Shown in pieces: positions 25,916 to 39,100 of a stretch of DNA of 64,000 nucleotides. The notes below the pieces were generated by a model. That model searched no databases, had not been told where the DNA came from, and saw only the letters and a program-made list of their open reading frames with translations. The position numbers were made by a program, and so were the translations under genes. This DNA comes from a bacterium (GTDB lineage: Bacteria > Chloroflexota > Anaerolineae > Caldilineales > Caldilineaceae): NCBI GenBank assembly GCA_016124945.1, contig WGMT01000044.1:62001-126000 (forward strand). Direction: 5' to 3'. Numbering within the stretch: position 1 is the stretch's first letter; every line of letters begins with the position of its first letter.

Positions 25916-26344
25916 CTACATGAATCCGGTAATCAGGGCCACACCCACAGCGATCAACAAACCCGTGACAATGAATGTCAACGCACCGTTGCGGAACTTG
26001 GTGGCATCGACCGGTGCTTTGCGACCGAGCACCCAGCCGACGTGCATCACAGCGATGGCAACCAGCATGATTGCAGGATGTTCCATCATTTGGATGCGGC
26101 GGAAACCTGCTTCAAGCTGATCGTAGTACGGCTGCATCGGCAGCATGCCCCACACTACCAGGCCCAGCACCAACTGAATGTCTACAGTAATCGTGGTGAA
26201 TAGACCAAGCCGACGATCCAAACCCGTCCACTGTCCTTTTTGTAGCCAGCCAATGACATACTTCACAATCACAGCAGCCAACAGTAAAAACACAAGATAA
26301 CGCCAGCCCGAGTGGGCTTCTCTGAGAATGGTGTACAGATCCAT
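25916..26344 (-). CDS. four-TM membrane protein, possibly b-type-cytochrome-like
   Basis: The protein has 142 residues, four hydrophobic segments (about 15-33, 47-68, 85-106 and 121-141), and three conserved-looking His residues at or near membrane edges: H11 in AHSGWRYL, His in MMEHP and His in VMHVGW. The 'HSGWR' start and His placement recall small cytochrome b561/CopD-like families, but the heme-ligand spacing is not diagnostic and I cannot name the family. It is encoded alone, divergent from the SDR gene, with repeat DNA on both sides. Confidence 0.65.
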   Translation of the reverse strand: MDLYTILREAHSGWRYLVFLLLAAVIVKYVIGWLQKGQWTGLDRRLGLFTTITVDIQLVLGLVVWGMLPMQPYYDQLEAGFRRIQMMEHPAIMLVAIAVMHVGWVLGRKAPVDATKFRNGALTFIVTGLLIAVGVALITGFM

Positions 26345-26688
26345 TGGGTTCGGGGTACCTTTCTACGTTGAATAGGTTTGATAATTGAAAGAACAGATTA
26401 GACCAGAAATGCCAGCATTGTACCATAAGCCGGCCATTGACCGGCGATCCATCATCCCATTTACACCAATTCGCCCAACGTTCGTGTCCGTCGTCGGTCG
26501 TCGGTCGTCGGTCGTCCGCCGTCTGTCGTCCTCTTAAATGCATCCCAAATCCTCTTGAAATGGACCTTTCGTACACTGTCTGATACACTGGTTTCGCTCT
26601 AACCCTGACGGTTATCTGTATATTCTTGCCCTGGGGACAACGATCCGTCGACCATCTCTGATTCGAATCCACGCTGCCTATTTTACTC
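26345..26688. other. 344-bp divergent non-coding gap with heptad repeats
   Basis: This space separates the divergent 4-TM and SDR genes. It contains a (G)GTCGTC heptad tract at 26486-26531. No clear promoter pair with good spacing is visible, and the SDR ATG has no ribosome binding site. Confidence 0.55.
26486..26531. repeat. GGTCGTC 7-bp tandem repeat, copy 2
   Basis: Six to seven units, (G/C/T)GTCGTC or CGCCGTC, follow the lead-in AACGTTCGTGTCCG, which resembles the outer end of copy 1 at 17554. Confidence 0.8.
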
Positions 26689-27501
26689 ATGAAACAGTCA
26701 AACGTCGCTCGAAAATTACAAGGCCAGGTGGCGATAATCACCGGTGGAGGCCGTGGCATTGGCGCGGCATCTGCCTTGATGTTGGCACAAGCCGGGGCTG
26801 CCGTGGTCCTTTCTGCGCGTAGCGAAGATGAGATCGAAGCCGTCGCCGCACAGATCCGTGGCAATGGCGGCAGAGCGGTGGCTGTCGTCGGAGATGTCAG
26901 TGATGTGGAGCAGGTAGAGGAAATCGTCGAGTCTGCCCTCACCGAATATGACCGTGTCGATATCCTCGTCAATAACGCCGGCATCATCTGGCCCGTAGAC
27001 GAAGCCGCCTACGCCGACGCCGACGAGTGGACCTACAACATCCACGTCAACCTGGTTGGCCCCTACTTGATGGCGCGCAATGTGCTGCCGCTGATGATTG
27101 AGCAGGGCAGTGGGCGCATTTTAAACATCACCAGCGGCGCGGCCAACCACGTCATCCCAGGGTGGAGCGCCTACTGTACCGCCAAGGCCGGCCTCAATAT
27201 GATGACCCAGGCCCTGGCCACCGAAATGGCTGCCAGCGGCGTGAAGATCAACGCCCTCAGCCCAGGCATGGTCGATACCGAAATGCAGGCCGACATTCGC
27301 AGCGTTGACTTTGAAGAGAGCGGCCTGGATTTTCAGCGTTTCCATCAAGCATTTCAGGCAGGACAACTGCGTAGCCCTGAAGAGGTGGCCCGTATGATCT
27401 ATTGGATCGTCGGCCCGTGGGGACGCAACGCCAACGGCAAAATCTTCGAAGCAGGCGACACCGCCTGGACTTCACAGATCGAGAAAGACATTCCCCTCTA
27501 A
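26689..27501 (+). CDS. short-chain dehydrogenase/reductase (classical SDR)
   Basis: The protein has 270 residues. The cofactor motif TGGGRGIG (about residues 18-25), NNAG (near 95), catalytic Ser in ITSGAAN and Y-x3-K in YCTAK are all present, as is the PGMVDTEM block after it. Ser14-Arg-type residues after the second beta strand suggest NADP preference but this is weak. Substrate unknown; FabG-like oxoacyl reductases, sugar and alcohol dehydrogenases all share this core. The ATG has no clear ribosome binding site; a TATTTT box nine bases before it could indicate a leaderless message. It precedes icd by 48 bp, in the same direction. Confidence 0.88.
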   Translation: MKQSNVARKLQGQVAIITGGGRGIGAASALMLAQAGAAVVLSARSEDEIEAVAAQIRGNGGRAVAVVGDVSDVEQVEEIVESALTEYDRVDILVNNAGIIWPVDEAAYADADEWTYNIHVNLVGPYLMARNVLPLMIEQGSGRILNITSGAANHVIPGWSAYCTAKAGLNMMTQALATEMAASGVKINALSPGMVDTEMQADIRSVDFEESGLDFQRFHQAFQAGQLRSPEEVARMIYWIVGPWGRNANGKIFEAGDTAWTSQIEKDIPL

Positions 27502-27549
27502 TCGGCAACAGCCCCCAGTGGGCATCAGAATCACAAATGGAGAATCCAA

Positions 27550-28800
<1,251 letters not shown>

Positions 28801-28808
28801 ATTCCTTA

Positions 28809-28845
28809 GGGGAGACCGGCACGCACACCTGTCTCCCCCTTTTTG
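28809..28845 (+). terminator. rho-independent terminator of icd
   Basis: GGGGAGAC (28809-28816) pairs with GTCTCCCC (28831-28838) and CTTTTT follows. It starts eight bases after the icd stop codon. Confidence 0.85.
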
Positions 28846-28850
28846 ATCTG

Positions 28851-28992
28851 GGTGATTAGTGATTGGTGATTAGGCTGTCGATTGGCGAACGAATGGATGT
28901 TCCAGGATCTCATCGGGTACATGGACATGTAAACTCACACACGTATTCCGAGACCTAATCACCAGTCACTAATCACCAGTCACTAATCACCC
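28851..28992. repeat. GGTGATT heptad inverted-repeat element, copy 3
   Basis: Arms 28851-28873 (GGTGATTAGTGATTGGTGATT) and 28954-28992 (TAATCACCAGTCAC repeated) are inverted. Its core, read on the opposite strand, matches copy 4 at 63782: TCCATGTAC, then GA-GAGA, then TCCATTCG occur in the same order. This suggests the two descended from one mobile element. Confidence 0.85.
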
Positions 28993-29021
28993 TCTGCTCC
29001 ACTAGATGAATTGTGTATTTG

Positions 29022-29048
29022 ATTCACCGTGAACGAATGTGCTAGAGT
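29022..29048 (+). promoter_or_regulatory. promoter upstream of the GH13 gene
   Basis: TTGATT (about 29019-29024) and TGCTAGAGT, an extended -10, are separated by 18 bases. The expected transcript start is at about 29055, which coincides with the GTG codon taken as the start. Confidence 0.5.
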
Positions 29049-29054
29049 AAATCA

Positions 29055-31007
29055 GTGGTTCCTTGTTGTACGGCAAGCGCTGTGGCTTGTCGATCACGAG
29101 CAGAAGGGTTCCTGGCACGCGTGTCTTCCCGTCTTCAGTCAAATGGCAAATTAACACCAACTGCGCCGGTTTTCGATCTTCGATCCTTGCCGGTTAACGC
29201 TGCTTTGCGCCCGCCGCAACCACTACGCGGCGGTTACCATGTAAATCTGTTGGGGGAGGGTACTGTCACCTTTGTTTTGCGCGCCCCCTTCAAGCCTTTC
29301 GTGAGCCTGGTGGGCGATTTTAACGGCTGGAACAGCCGCTCCAACATCATGTCCAGCGAAGGCGAAGGCATCTGGTGGACGACGATTCCCCATCCTGGCG
29401 CCACCCGTTACGGCTTCTACGTTGCCATTGACGAACAATCCCATGCCTGGATCGGCGATCCCTACGCCTACGAAGTCCACTGGGACGAGACAGGACCGTG
29501 GGCCTATCTGCCGGCGCAAGAGGTCCTGGCACAACGACAACAATTTGCCTGGGATGATGCGTCCTGGCAGACGCCGGCGTTGCGCGATCTGGTGATCTAT
29601 GAACTGGGCGTACGTGATTTCGGCGGACGTTGGGTGAGCAATCAACCTCAATTCGGTGGCTTCCAGGATGTCATCGAGCGGCTCGATTATTTGGCTGATC
29701 TTGGTATCAATGCTATCGAGCTGATGCCTGTACAGCAGTTCCCCGGTGAATCGAGTTGGGGCTATAATCCCGTCTTCTACTTTGCTCCTGCCCGTAGCTA
29801 TGGCACCCCTGATGAGTTCATGCGATTGGTGGATGCTTGTCACCGCCGCAACATCGCTGTGATTCTCGATGTTGTCTTAAACCATGTGTGGGGTGATCAT
29901 CCCTACTACCAGATTTACCCACCCATGTACGGGCCGAAAGGCGAGTGGTTACCTGATCTCAACCCGTTTTTTCACCACACGCCGTCATCGATAAATATGT
30001 GGGGTGGGGTGGATTGGGATCACTTTGTGGGTGAAACTACCGCCTATTTCCAGGATATGATCCGATACTGGTTAGAGCAATATCATCTAGACGGCTTCCG
30101 TTTTGACTGGGTGGGTGGTGTGGACTATGACAGCCGCAACCCTATGAACCCGGGGTTTGATCCGTATCACGGTATTGCGTCTGTTTGCTGGGCTGCACGT
30201 CAAGCCAAGCCGGATGTGATCCTGGTTGCGGAGTATTGGCCGCTGGGTGGCACCCATCCCGACAAGAGCGCCGCCAAGTTGGTGCACGAAACGGAAATGG
30301 ACGCGGTTTGGAACGGGCTGTTTCATCATACGATGGACGATCTACTCGTTCAACGTTGGCAGTGGGAAGAACGCGACATCTTCCGTGCCATCGGCGGCTT
30401 TCGCGACCAGGGCTTTGGATCCGCTGATCAGGTGATCAACTATTCGTGTAGCCACGACGAAGTGCGTCCTGTTCACGAAGTGCTTTTTTACGCTCGGCAG
30501 CACATCGTCAAACCCGACGCTTTTTCGTGGACAGATGTAGCGCTGCGCAAAGCGATGGTGGGCCTGATTGCACTGATGGCGGCGCCGGGTGTGCCGATGC
30601 TGTGGATGGGTGAAGAGTATGGTGAGGATCTGCCGCGCACCATTGATTTCCTGCCGCTCAAATGGGACAAGCTTCAAATTGAGCCTTTCCGCACCCATTT
30701 TGAAATTGTGCAACGGTTGATCCAGGCGCGGCGAAAACATGCCGGCTTGCGTAGTGATCACATCGAGTTTCTGGCTGATGACTTTGCAGCCACTCAGGTG
30801 ATACGCTTTCACCGTTGGGATACTGCCTTCGGTGATGAAGCAATGGTTGCGCTCAATTTCGGCAACGTTTCCCGTTCTACGTCGTTGCCTTTTGGGGCCG
30901 ACGGCACCTGGCAGGAAGTAGTGTCGGGCAAGTTGCACTACGTGAAGAACCAAAAGCGTTCTTTCACCCTGGAACCGTGGTCCGGCCGGCTCTACGTACC
31001 GGCTTAA
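29055..31007 (+). CDS. GH13 alpha-glucan enzyme with N-terminal CBM48
   Basis: The protein has up to 650 residues. A CBM48/isoamylase-N-like domain (about 60-145, with '[11 protein letters not shown]') precedes the TIM barrel. The four GH13 regions are intact: DVVLNHVW (region I), GFRFDWVGG with the Asp nucleophile (II), AEYW with the Glu acid/base (III) and YSCSHDE (IV). The layout resembles branching enzyme/maltooligosyltrehalose trehalohydrolase-type members; the exact product cannot be fixed. It is cytoplasmic (no signal). The GTG start at 29055 coincides with the predicted transcript start; the first ~40 residues are not conserved, and GTG 29121 is an alternative. sdhC follows 42 bp later. 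Confidence 0.88.
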   Translation: MVPCCTASAVACRSRAEGFLARVSSRLQSNGKLTPTAPVFDLRSLPVNAALRPPQPLRGGYHVNLLGEGTVTFVLRAPFKPFVSLVGDFNGWNSRSNIMSSEGEGIWWTTIPHPGATRYGFYVAIDEQSHAWIGDPYAYEVHWDETGPWAYLPAQEVLAQRQQFAWDDASWQTPALRDLVIYELGVRDFGGRWVSNQPQFGGFQDVIERLDYLADLGINAIELMPVQQFPGESSWGYNPVFYFAPARSYGTPDEFMRLVDACHRRNIAVILDVVLNHVWGDHPYYQIYPPMYGPKGEWLPDLNPFFHHTPSSINMWGGVDWDHFVGETTAYFQDMIRYWLEQYHLDGFRFDWVGGVDYDSRNPMNPGFDPYHGIASVCWAARQAKPDVILVAEYWPLGGTHPDKSAAKLVHETEMDAVWNGLFHHTMDDLLVQRWQWEERDIFRAIGGFRDQGFGSADQVINYSCSHDEVRPVHEVLFYARQHIVKPDAFSWTDVALRKAMVGLIALMAAPGVPMLWMGEEYGEDLPRTIDFLPLKWDKLQIEPFRTHFEIVQRLIQARRKHAGLRSDHIEFLADDFAATQVIRFHRWDTAFGDEAMVALNFGNVSRSTSLPFGADGTWQEVVSGKLHYVKNQKRSFTLEPWSGRLYVPA

Positions 31008-31049
31008 CCATTTTTTTCTTTTTATCTACCTAATTCTGAGGAGGCTCCA

Positions 31050-31754
31050 TTGCAAGCTCAAAGGGTTCTTCCAACAGGGCTATTGGGTCTTACCAATTCG
31101 ACGATTGGTAAGAAGGTGATCATGGCCGTCACCGGCCTGGTCTGGATCGGGTTTGTTGCGTTCCACATGTATGGCAACCTGAAGGTTTTTCAGGGTGCTG
31201 AGTATTTTAATCATTATTCAGAGGGGCTGCGTGAGTTAGGGGGGCCGATTTTCGGTTATGCGCATCTACTCTGGGTGGCGCGCATCGGCTTGATCGTGAC
31301 GATTGTGTTGCATGTATGGGCGGCAGTGTCGCTCTACCGGAGGGCGGCGAAGGCACGTCCTCGGAGCTATGAAATGCAGCGAACGGTGCAGGCAAATTAT
31401 GCCTCTATTACCATTCGCTACGGCGGTCTTGTGATTTTTCTCTTTATTCTTTTTCATCTTATGCATCTGACTTGGGGGGTTCCCGGTGTTCACAATTCGT
31501 TTGTCCACGGGGATCCGTACGCAAACGTGGTTAGCGGTTTTCAATCAATCCCTGCTGTGATTGTCTACATGCTTGCTCTGACTGCCCTGGGTTTTCACCT
31601 CTTCCACGGCACATGGAGTATGTTCCAAACGCTGGGTTTCAACAACAAGAGTTACGATCGCGCTTTGCGTGGTCTGGCCTTGGCCTTAGCGCTCATCGTT
31701 CCAATTGGCTTCGCTACCGTTCCGCTGGCGATCGTCTTCGGTTTCGTCAGCTAG
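31050..31754 (+). CDS. sdhC: succinate dehydrogenase cytochrome b subunit
   Basis: The protein has 234 residues and five membrane helices. Several His residues expected to ligate two hemes b are present, e.g. FHMYGN in helix [10 protein letters not shown] and FHLFHG in later helices. A single five-helix anchor with no sdhD gene is the class B arrangement seen in Bacillus and epsilon-proteobacteria, which work with menaquinone. A TTG start at 31050 is used, with GAGGAGG at 31038-31044. It precedes sdhA by 19 bp, forming an sdhCAB operon. Confidence 0.92.
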   Translation: MQAQRVLPTGLLGLTNSTIGKKVIMAVTGLVWIGFVAFHMYGNLKVFQGAEYFNHYSEGLRELGGPIFGYAHLLWVARIGLIVTIVLHVWAAVSLYRRAAKARPRSYEMQRTVQANYASITIRYGGLVIFLFILFHLMHLTWGVPGVHNSFVHGDPYANVVSGFQSIPAVIVYMLALTALGFHLFHGTWSMFQTLGFNNKSYDRALRGLALALALIVPIGFATVPLAIVFGFVS

Positions 31755-31773
31755 GATAGGAGAAATCTCTCGC

Positions 31774-33738
<1,965 letters not shown>

Positions 33739-33821
33739 GCGTCGCCAACGTTCACTGCAACGTTAACCTGTCAATTGCCTCCCTGTTGTTGCAGGGCAGG
33801 TTTAGGAGGGAATCCGTCAAT

Positions 33822-34577
33822 ATGAAGTTGAAGTTACGTATTTGGCGTCAGAAGAACGCCAGTCAAGCGGGTAAGATGGTCGATTACGTGCTGGATGGGG
33901 TCAGCTCGGAGTCGTCTTTCCTCGAAATGCTGGATCTGCTCAACGAAGCATTGATTCACAACAACGAAGAGCCGGTCGCCTTCGATCACGATTGTCGTGA
34001 AGGGATCTGCGGCATGTGCAGCTTAATGATCAACGGTGTTGCCCACGGTCCGGCTAAGGCAATTACCGCGTGTCAGCTACACATGCGCCATTTTAAGAAT
34101 GGCGACACCATTGTCATCGAGCCCTGGCGCGCCGAGCCATTCCCGATTATCAAGGATCTGGTGGTAGACCGCCGGGCGTTTGACCGTATTGTGCAGGCGG
34201 GTGGATACATCACTGTTTCCACGGGTGCTGCGCCGGATGCAAACGCCATTCCTGTGCCCAAAGATAAAGCCGATCTCTCGATGGATGCTGCTGCCTGTAT
34301 CAGTTGTGGGGCCTGTGTGGCGGCGTGCCCGAATGGATCGGCAATGTTGTTCACGGCGGCCAAGGCTTTGCACCTCAACCTGCTTCCACAAGGACAGGCC
34401 GAACGCTACGATCGTGCCGTCAACATGGTGCACCAACACGACGTAGAGGGCTTCGGCGGCTGCACCAACATTGGTGAGTGCGAGGCAGTTTGCCCTAAAG
34501 AGATCAGCTTGGACTTCATTGCGATGCTGAACAGGGATCTGACTGTCGGTATGTTAAAGGGTGCCGGTAAGCGTTAA
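33822..34577 (+). CDS. sdhB: succinate dehydrogenase iron-sulfur subunit
   Basis: The protein has 251 residues. The [2Fe-2S] ligands are C58, C63, C66 and C84 ([11 protein letters not shown]), and the two further clusters are bound by C159, C162, C165, C169 and C214, C220, C224 ([24 protein letters not shown]). ATG 33822 has AGGAGGG upstream. The gap after sdhA (83 bp) still allows one transcript. A very strong terminator follows, marking the end of the operon. Confidence 0.96.
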   Translation: MKLKLRIWRQKNASQAGKMVDYVLDGVSSESSFLEMLDLLNEALIHNNEEPVAFDHDCREGICGMCSLMINGVAHGPAKAITACQLHMRHFKNGDTIVIEPWRAEPFPIIKDLVVDRRAFDRIVQAGGYITVSTGAAPDANAIPVPKDKADLSMDAAACISCGACVAACPNGSAMLFTAAKALHLNLLPQGQAERYDRAVNMVHQHDVEGFGGCTNIGECEAVCPKEISLDFIAMLNRDLTVGMLKGAGKR

Positions 34578-34584
34578 TGACGAC

Positions 34585-34628
34585 AAACAGAAAAGGGCCC
34601 GACCATTTGGTCGGGCCCTTTTCTGTTT
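34585..34628. terminator. bidirectional terminator, 21-bp perfect stem
   Basis: AAACAGAAAAGGGCCCGACCA (34585-34605) pairs perfectly with 34608-34628 around a two-base gap. It lies eight bases after the sdhB stop codon and 20 bp before the stop of the convergent gene, so it serves both. Confidence 0.9.
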
Positions 34629-34648
34629 CCAGGAGGAGAAGCAGCTCC

Positions 34649-35074
34649 TTATTTGGAAGATAAGGAAGCAGTTGGCTTGAGGGTGCGCTGCTTGATTGGC
34701 TTGCGCATTGGTATGACAGATTCTGTGACAGCCGTAGGGCGATTTTCCACTGGTATTTCGCCTTTTCGTATGGCATCAACCAGGGCCATTGTTTGTTCAG
34801 CGAAGCTTTGCAGCGTTGTGGCTTTGATGTTGGCCAGCAGTACCTTTTCTTCGTGCAAGAAGGAGAATGATTCCCCATTAAATCCGATCTCAATGGCGCG
34901 CAATGGGTCACTGAGTAAAAGGCTGCAGAAGCGTTGATTGATGACGGCAGCGCTAAGCAGCCGGTTGATCTCGATGCTAAACAAAGATAACTTGCTGCAC
35001 GCGCCCGTCTTATCAGTCAAGCGTTGTTCTTTTTGTTGATTATGAATGTGTACAAATGGCGTAAAGTAGTTCAT
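34649..35074 (-). CDS. unknown protein resembling NHLP/Franean1_4349-type precursors
   Basis: The protein has 141 residues from ATG 35074, but the start is uncertain (35128 also possible; neither has a good ribosome binding site). The middle part reads 'INRLLSAAVINQRFC', 'LLSDPLRAIEIGFN' and 'HEEKVLLANIKATTLQSFAE', which resembles the leader-like domain of nitrile-hydratase-like and Franean1_4349-type peptides: a helix ending 'LLxDPxxA' then a short 'E..LL..I.A.(T/S)L..FA' helix. The tail after it is Lys/Pro/Thr-rich. No RiPP maturation enzyme is in the window, so a regulatory or structural use of the domain is as likely. It is the third gene of a small minus-strand group. Confidence 0.45.
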   Translation of the reverse strand: MNYFTPFVHIHNQQKEQRLTDKTGACSKLSLFSIEINRLLSAAVINQRFCSLLLSDPLRAIEIGFNGESFSFLHEEKVLLANIKATTLQSFAEQTMALVDAIRKGEIPVENRPTAVTESVIPMRKPIKQRTLKPTASLSSK

Positions 35075-35099
35075 TGAATTTGCACTTTTCTTGAACGAG

Positions 35100-35705
35100 T
35101 TATGCAGGCTGAACGTCGAACTGCTCATCCGATCTATATCCGGATGCCTGCCAGAAAAACAGTACAATTCCGAAAGCGAGTACAACATCCCCGAAGCTAA
35201 AGGCAGTAGGTTCTGGATACCAGGCAGGTGTGACGAACCGATCAGCCAACCAAGGTAGCCGCATCTGTTCCATAGCCAGGATCACATCTTTGGTCCGCCC
35301 AAGCCGCTCACCGACAATCCAAGTTTCGCGGGGTACATCGGGGACCATTCGAACGATGGTATCTGGGCTGATGGGCATCAGCCCACCGTTGGCCAGAATG
35401 ACAATAAGATTCAAAATCAAACCCACGCCTACAACATAGAACGCGTTGATGTGCCGATTCAGCCAAATGAAGAGCAGCAACCCACTCTGTGATGCCACCA
35501 GTGCAATGCTTGCCATTTCCTTCGAGAATGTTGTAGCTGTGAAGGGAAGATAGAAAGCTAGAAACTGTGGAATCAATGCAAGGGTCACGATCCAGGCCCG
35601 GCGGATGACGGGAAGGCGAAAAGGGCGCTTCGTCCATTTTGCACGAACCACCCCCGCCACGTATCCGACTATCAAAGCCAGGAGTAAGATCACAGTAAAG
35701 AGCAA
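35100..35705 (-). CDS. DUF5317-family membrane protein
   Basis: The protein has 201 residues and starts with TTG at 35705, directly after the stop codon of a 47-codon ORF. Six hydrophobic segments are visible. The stretch 'LNLIVILANGGLMPIS' and its Pro/Asp-rich loop match the DUF5317 pattern as I remember it, seen mostly in Chloroflexota, Actinobacteriota and Firmicutes; function is unknown. The direct junction with the small peptide gene implies translational coupling. Confidence 0.75.
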   Translation of the reverse strand: MLFTVILLLALIVGYVAGVVRAKWTKRPFRLPVIRRAWIVTLALIPQFLAFYLPFTATTFSKEMASIALVASQSGLLLFIWLNRHINAFYVVGVGLILNLIVILANGGLMPISPDTIVRMVPDVPRETWIVGERLGRTKDVILAMEQMRLPWLADRFVTPAWYPEPTAFSFGDVVLAFGIVLFFWQASGYRSDEQFDVQPA

Positions 35706-35849
35706 TTATCCACTGAAAGAACCGACAGCCGCAGGTGCACCTGCACCGAGCACAAGCAGGCCGAGTGTGAAAAGAGCGAGCAGAACCTGCACGTGGCGGC
35801 TATTAAGCTTGCGGGAAACGATGTCGATCTGCTGTAGTTGGCTTTTCAT
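35706..35849 (-). CDS. 47-aa small single-TM peptide
   Basis: The ORF has ATG at 35849 preceded by AAAGGAGATATCC, a near-perfect Shine-Dalgarno at good spacing, and stops at TAA 35706-35708, with the DUF5317 gene starting on the very next base. The peptide has a charged, helical N-terminal half (about 20 residues, Gln/Arg/Lys/His), then a hydrophobic segment of about 18 residues and a short tail, APAAVGSFSG. It could be a small membrane peptide, an exported signal peptide-like molecule, or a leader regulating the next gene. No homolog is recognised. The spacing and ribosome binding site argue that it is a real gene. Confidence 0.6.
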   Translation of the reverse strand: MKSQLQQIDIVSRKLNSRHVQVLLALFTLGLLVLGAGAPAAVGSFSG

Positions 35850-36024
35850 GGATATCTCCTTTTATTTGCTGTCTGCTGTTGAAAGCATCTGCTCTTGTTT
35901 CAGAGCACATTTGATGATTTCATCATGCCAGGGTGGTGGCTCAGCAGGGGCATCAAAAGAGACTCACAAATACATGAAAGCCAGTTTCTGTGTCACTGAA
36001 TATAAGACTGATTATAAGATCGAC

Positions 36025-36055
36025 AAGACCGGCACTCAATGCCGGTCTTTCATTT
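36025..36055. terminator. hairpin terminator with T-tract on the plus strand
   Basis: AAGACCGGCA pairs with TGCCGGTCTT around CTCAA, then TCATTTTTTC. It lies in the gap behind the MalT/SARP gene. The T-tract is on the plus strand, where no gene ends, so for the minus-strand gene it would act only as a weak terminator. Confidence 0.55.
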
Positions 36056-36118
36056 TTTCTTTACCCAGAAATCCTAGTGTGCAGCATCAAGCCATTCTCA
36101 ATTGCCATCTGGCAAACT

Positions 36119-39100
36119 TTATGCCATGAGTCGATCGTAGAGCATTTCGGTTTCCTGTGAGGGAGGAACACCAAACTCTGCCATTAAGGCATCGCTACAC
36201 TGTTCAAACTGACGCGCCACGCCGGCACGGTTGCCAAGCTGAGCGTGAGCACTCATGGCAAGACGGTGTGCACTCTCTAAGCAAGGATCATCGCTCAGGA
36301 GCAGGCGCGATCGGTCGAGCGCTCTGTTGGGATCGTTCATTGCCAGGCAAATCTCTCCAAGATCCAGCATAGCATCGACGTAGAGGCCACGTAGGCGTGT
36401 CCGTTCTAATTGGGCCCAGGCCGGCTCAAACTCAGGCAGAAAGTCGCCTTGATACAGCGCTGTTGCTTGTAGCAGTGCGACGCGTTTGGCTTCTATGTCG
36501 AGTGACCGTTTCGCTTTAGAGATGGCATCTTCGAAGTGCTCTACATCGTACTCATAATCGAGGGTGCGGTTAAAGAAGTAGAGATCGTTCTCGAAAATCA
36601 CGGCGTCAGGACCAACGGCGCTGCGCAGTCTGTAGATTGCGTTCTTGAAGCGGGTCTTTAATTGACCGGGAGTTGAATCGCTCCAGAAAATTTCACCCAC
36701 TTCTTCTTTCGTCAAGCCGTCGTCGTGGGCGACGAAACAGAAGAATAGTTCACGCGCCGATGTCGTTTGCCAGTCACTATTGTCGAGCCGGTTTCCATTG
36801 TATGTGACTTCACCACGACCCAACGCTCGAATTTGTATTTTCGCTACTTGGGCAGTGGAAAGCTGGCCATGTGATGTCGCCATTTGGCGAAGTGTACGCC
36901 GTAATTCGGGTAGGCGGCGCTGGAAGGTGTAAATGTCCTTGAGCAGGCGCTCTTTTGCCGAATTCCACTGGCTTTCCATCCGAATTACTTCCAAAGAGCG
37001 GGCCGTACGGTGTCCTGAGACAATCACCGGATGCCGACTTTCTAGCTCTGTACTAATTTGCAGGCAAGAGACAAGCGCAACGGTTGCCTTTTCTGATGCC
37101 GCCGATTCTTGATGGGCAACTGCCAGGAAGAGATAGGCCCGTGCCAATTCTGCCTGGTGATCCGTCTTCGCCAAAGAGGCAACCGCCTGTTCGAGTGTAA
37201 GCAGTGCTTCTTCCGTACGCTTACAGGTTAGATAATGCTGGCCAAGCGCCAGCCGGAACAACCCGTGTTCAAAAGGAGACGTTTCTTCAGAAATCAGCCG
37301 ATTGGCCGCCTCCATATAGATCCCTGCATCTTGTTGCCTGTCCATAGGCAGCGAGATCAAGAGCAGTGAGAGGTTGATGTGGAGAAGGAGAAAGCGTTCG
37401 TTTAGCGAGCGGGCCAGTGGATAGGCACGTTCGTAGAACTCAATGGCAATGCTTGGGAGATCTAGGTCTGCATAGAGATCACCAATGCTGGTGAGTGTAT
37501 AGGCTTCAATGCGTGAGAGGCCGATACGTCTGCAGAGATCTAGTGCCTCAGTGAGACGATGGTATGCTCCGTAGTAATCTCCCTGTAGGTGATTCAGAAC
37601 ACCCATGTTGTTAAGCACATAACTCTGGCCGACGATATTGTGTTGTTCACGCCAGCTTTCCAGTGCTTCGTTAAAGAAGTCTATGGCAGATTCGTAACGC
37701 CCACTGCCCATGTGTGCTGTGGCCAATTCCAGCGTCATACGGGCACCGTTGTGGTGATCTTGGATCTGTGCGTAGATTTGTTTTGCTTGTGTTAGTTCAT
37801 GCACTGCAGCTTTGTAATCGCCCATAATGTAGAAACATAGGCCTTGTAGCCTGATTGCTTCTGCATGGAGTGCCTGTGTGTTTTCGCTCGCTGGTGTGCC
37901 CGGCACTACTTTGTTGTGGCTCACCAGCTTTAAAGATGTTGTCGCGTCTTCCAGCACCAGGGCATAGTTGCCACGTTGAAAGTGGGTGGTTGCACGCCGT
38001 ACGAGCGTCTGTGCCAAGTCCAAAGGCGACTGCACATTTTCCAGGGCATAGACTGCTTGATTGAGGTCATGCAAGCCTTTTTCCACTTGGCCAAGATTGA
38101 CGGCGACGGTGCCACGCAAGGAAATGAGCGCCGGTTCTTTCGTAAACTCTTCTGGCGGGAGTGCCTCAAGCCATTTGTCCAGCGTCGTATAACGTCCACT
38201 GCGAATAAGTGGGGGACCGGCAGCCTTGATTAAGTTGATCAGCGCTGGGGTGTTGCGCAGTTTCTCGAAAATGGCATACGCGCGCTCCCAGTCACTCCTT
38301 TGTGTGTAGTAATCACCAGTTCGTTGTTGGATAAGAAGCGCTTGTTCCGGCGATTCTTCGAGGAGTGTTTGCTGCAAAAACTGTTGGAACAGATGGTGAT
38401 AGCGAAACCAGTCTTCGTCGTCATCAACTTTCAAAACGAATAGATTGTTGCGAAATACAGAATCGATAATCATCTGCCAGGTCTGCCCGTTCGGTGCATC
38501 TCCAAGCACCCGCGCACACAAAGCGGCGTTGAATTCTTGAAACATAGATGTTTGAAGCAGAAACTGACGTGTTGTCCCTGGTTGCCGATCCAATACTTGT
38601 TGTGCCAGATAACTGTACAGATCGACGGCGGACACACGCGACAGGCGAGCCCAATTGCTAATCTCGGCATTGGCGCGCAGCGACGACAGCAGTAATCCTG
38701 TAATCCATCCTTCGGTCGACTGTAGGAGGTTTGCAAGTTCGTCTTCAGAAAGCGTAACACCATAGTTGTGGCGCAACAGATGGTTAATTTCCTCTTTTTG
38801 AAAACGTAGCTCCTCAAAACTCAGCCCACCCACATAGGAACGGGCAATCATGAGGGGGAGATCCGGAAGGGAAATCAGGCTGCGCGACAGAAGCGCAATA
38901 TGGCCGTGCTCACCAACCATTTGCACAAATATACTGATGAATTCATTGATTTCGGGAATATCACTAACAAGATGAAAGTCGTCAATAATCACCAAAAAGT
39001 GCTCATGCACCTGTTCGTAGAGTTCATTGACAACAACAGTGACGATCTGTTCAACGGTAAGACGGCTGTTTAACAATACATCCATATTCGACAGCACAGT

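Noticed and set aside
26112-26987. 291-aa minus-strand ORF across the divergent gap
   Set aside because: Overlaps the SDR gene antisense and runs through repeat DNA; no motif.
35706-35849. Reading the 47-aa ORF as an N-terminal extension of DUF5317
   Set aside because: An in-frame TAA separates them and the DUF5317 frame is not continuous with it.
35605-36129. 174-aa plus-strand ORF
   Set aside because: Antisense to the DUF5317 and 47-aa genes, with no ribosome binding site and a composition unlike real proteins.
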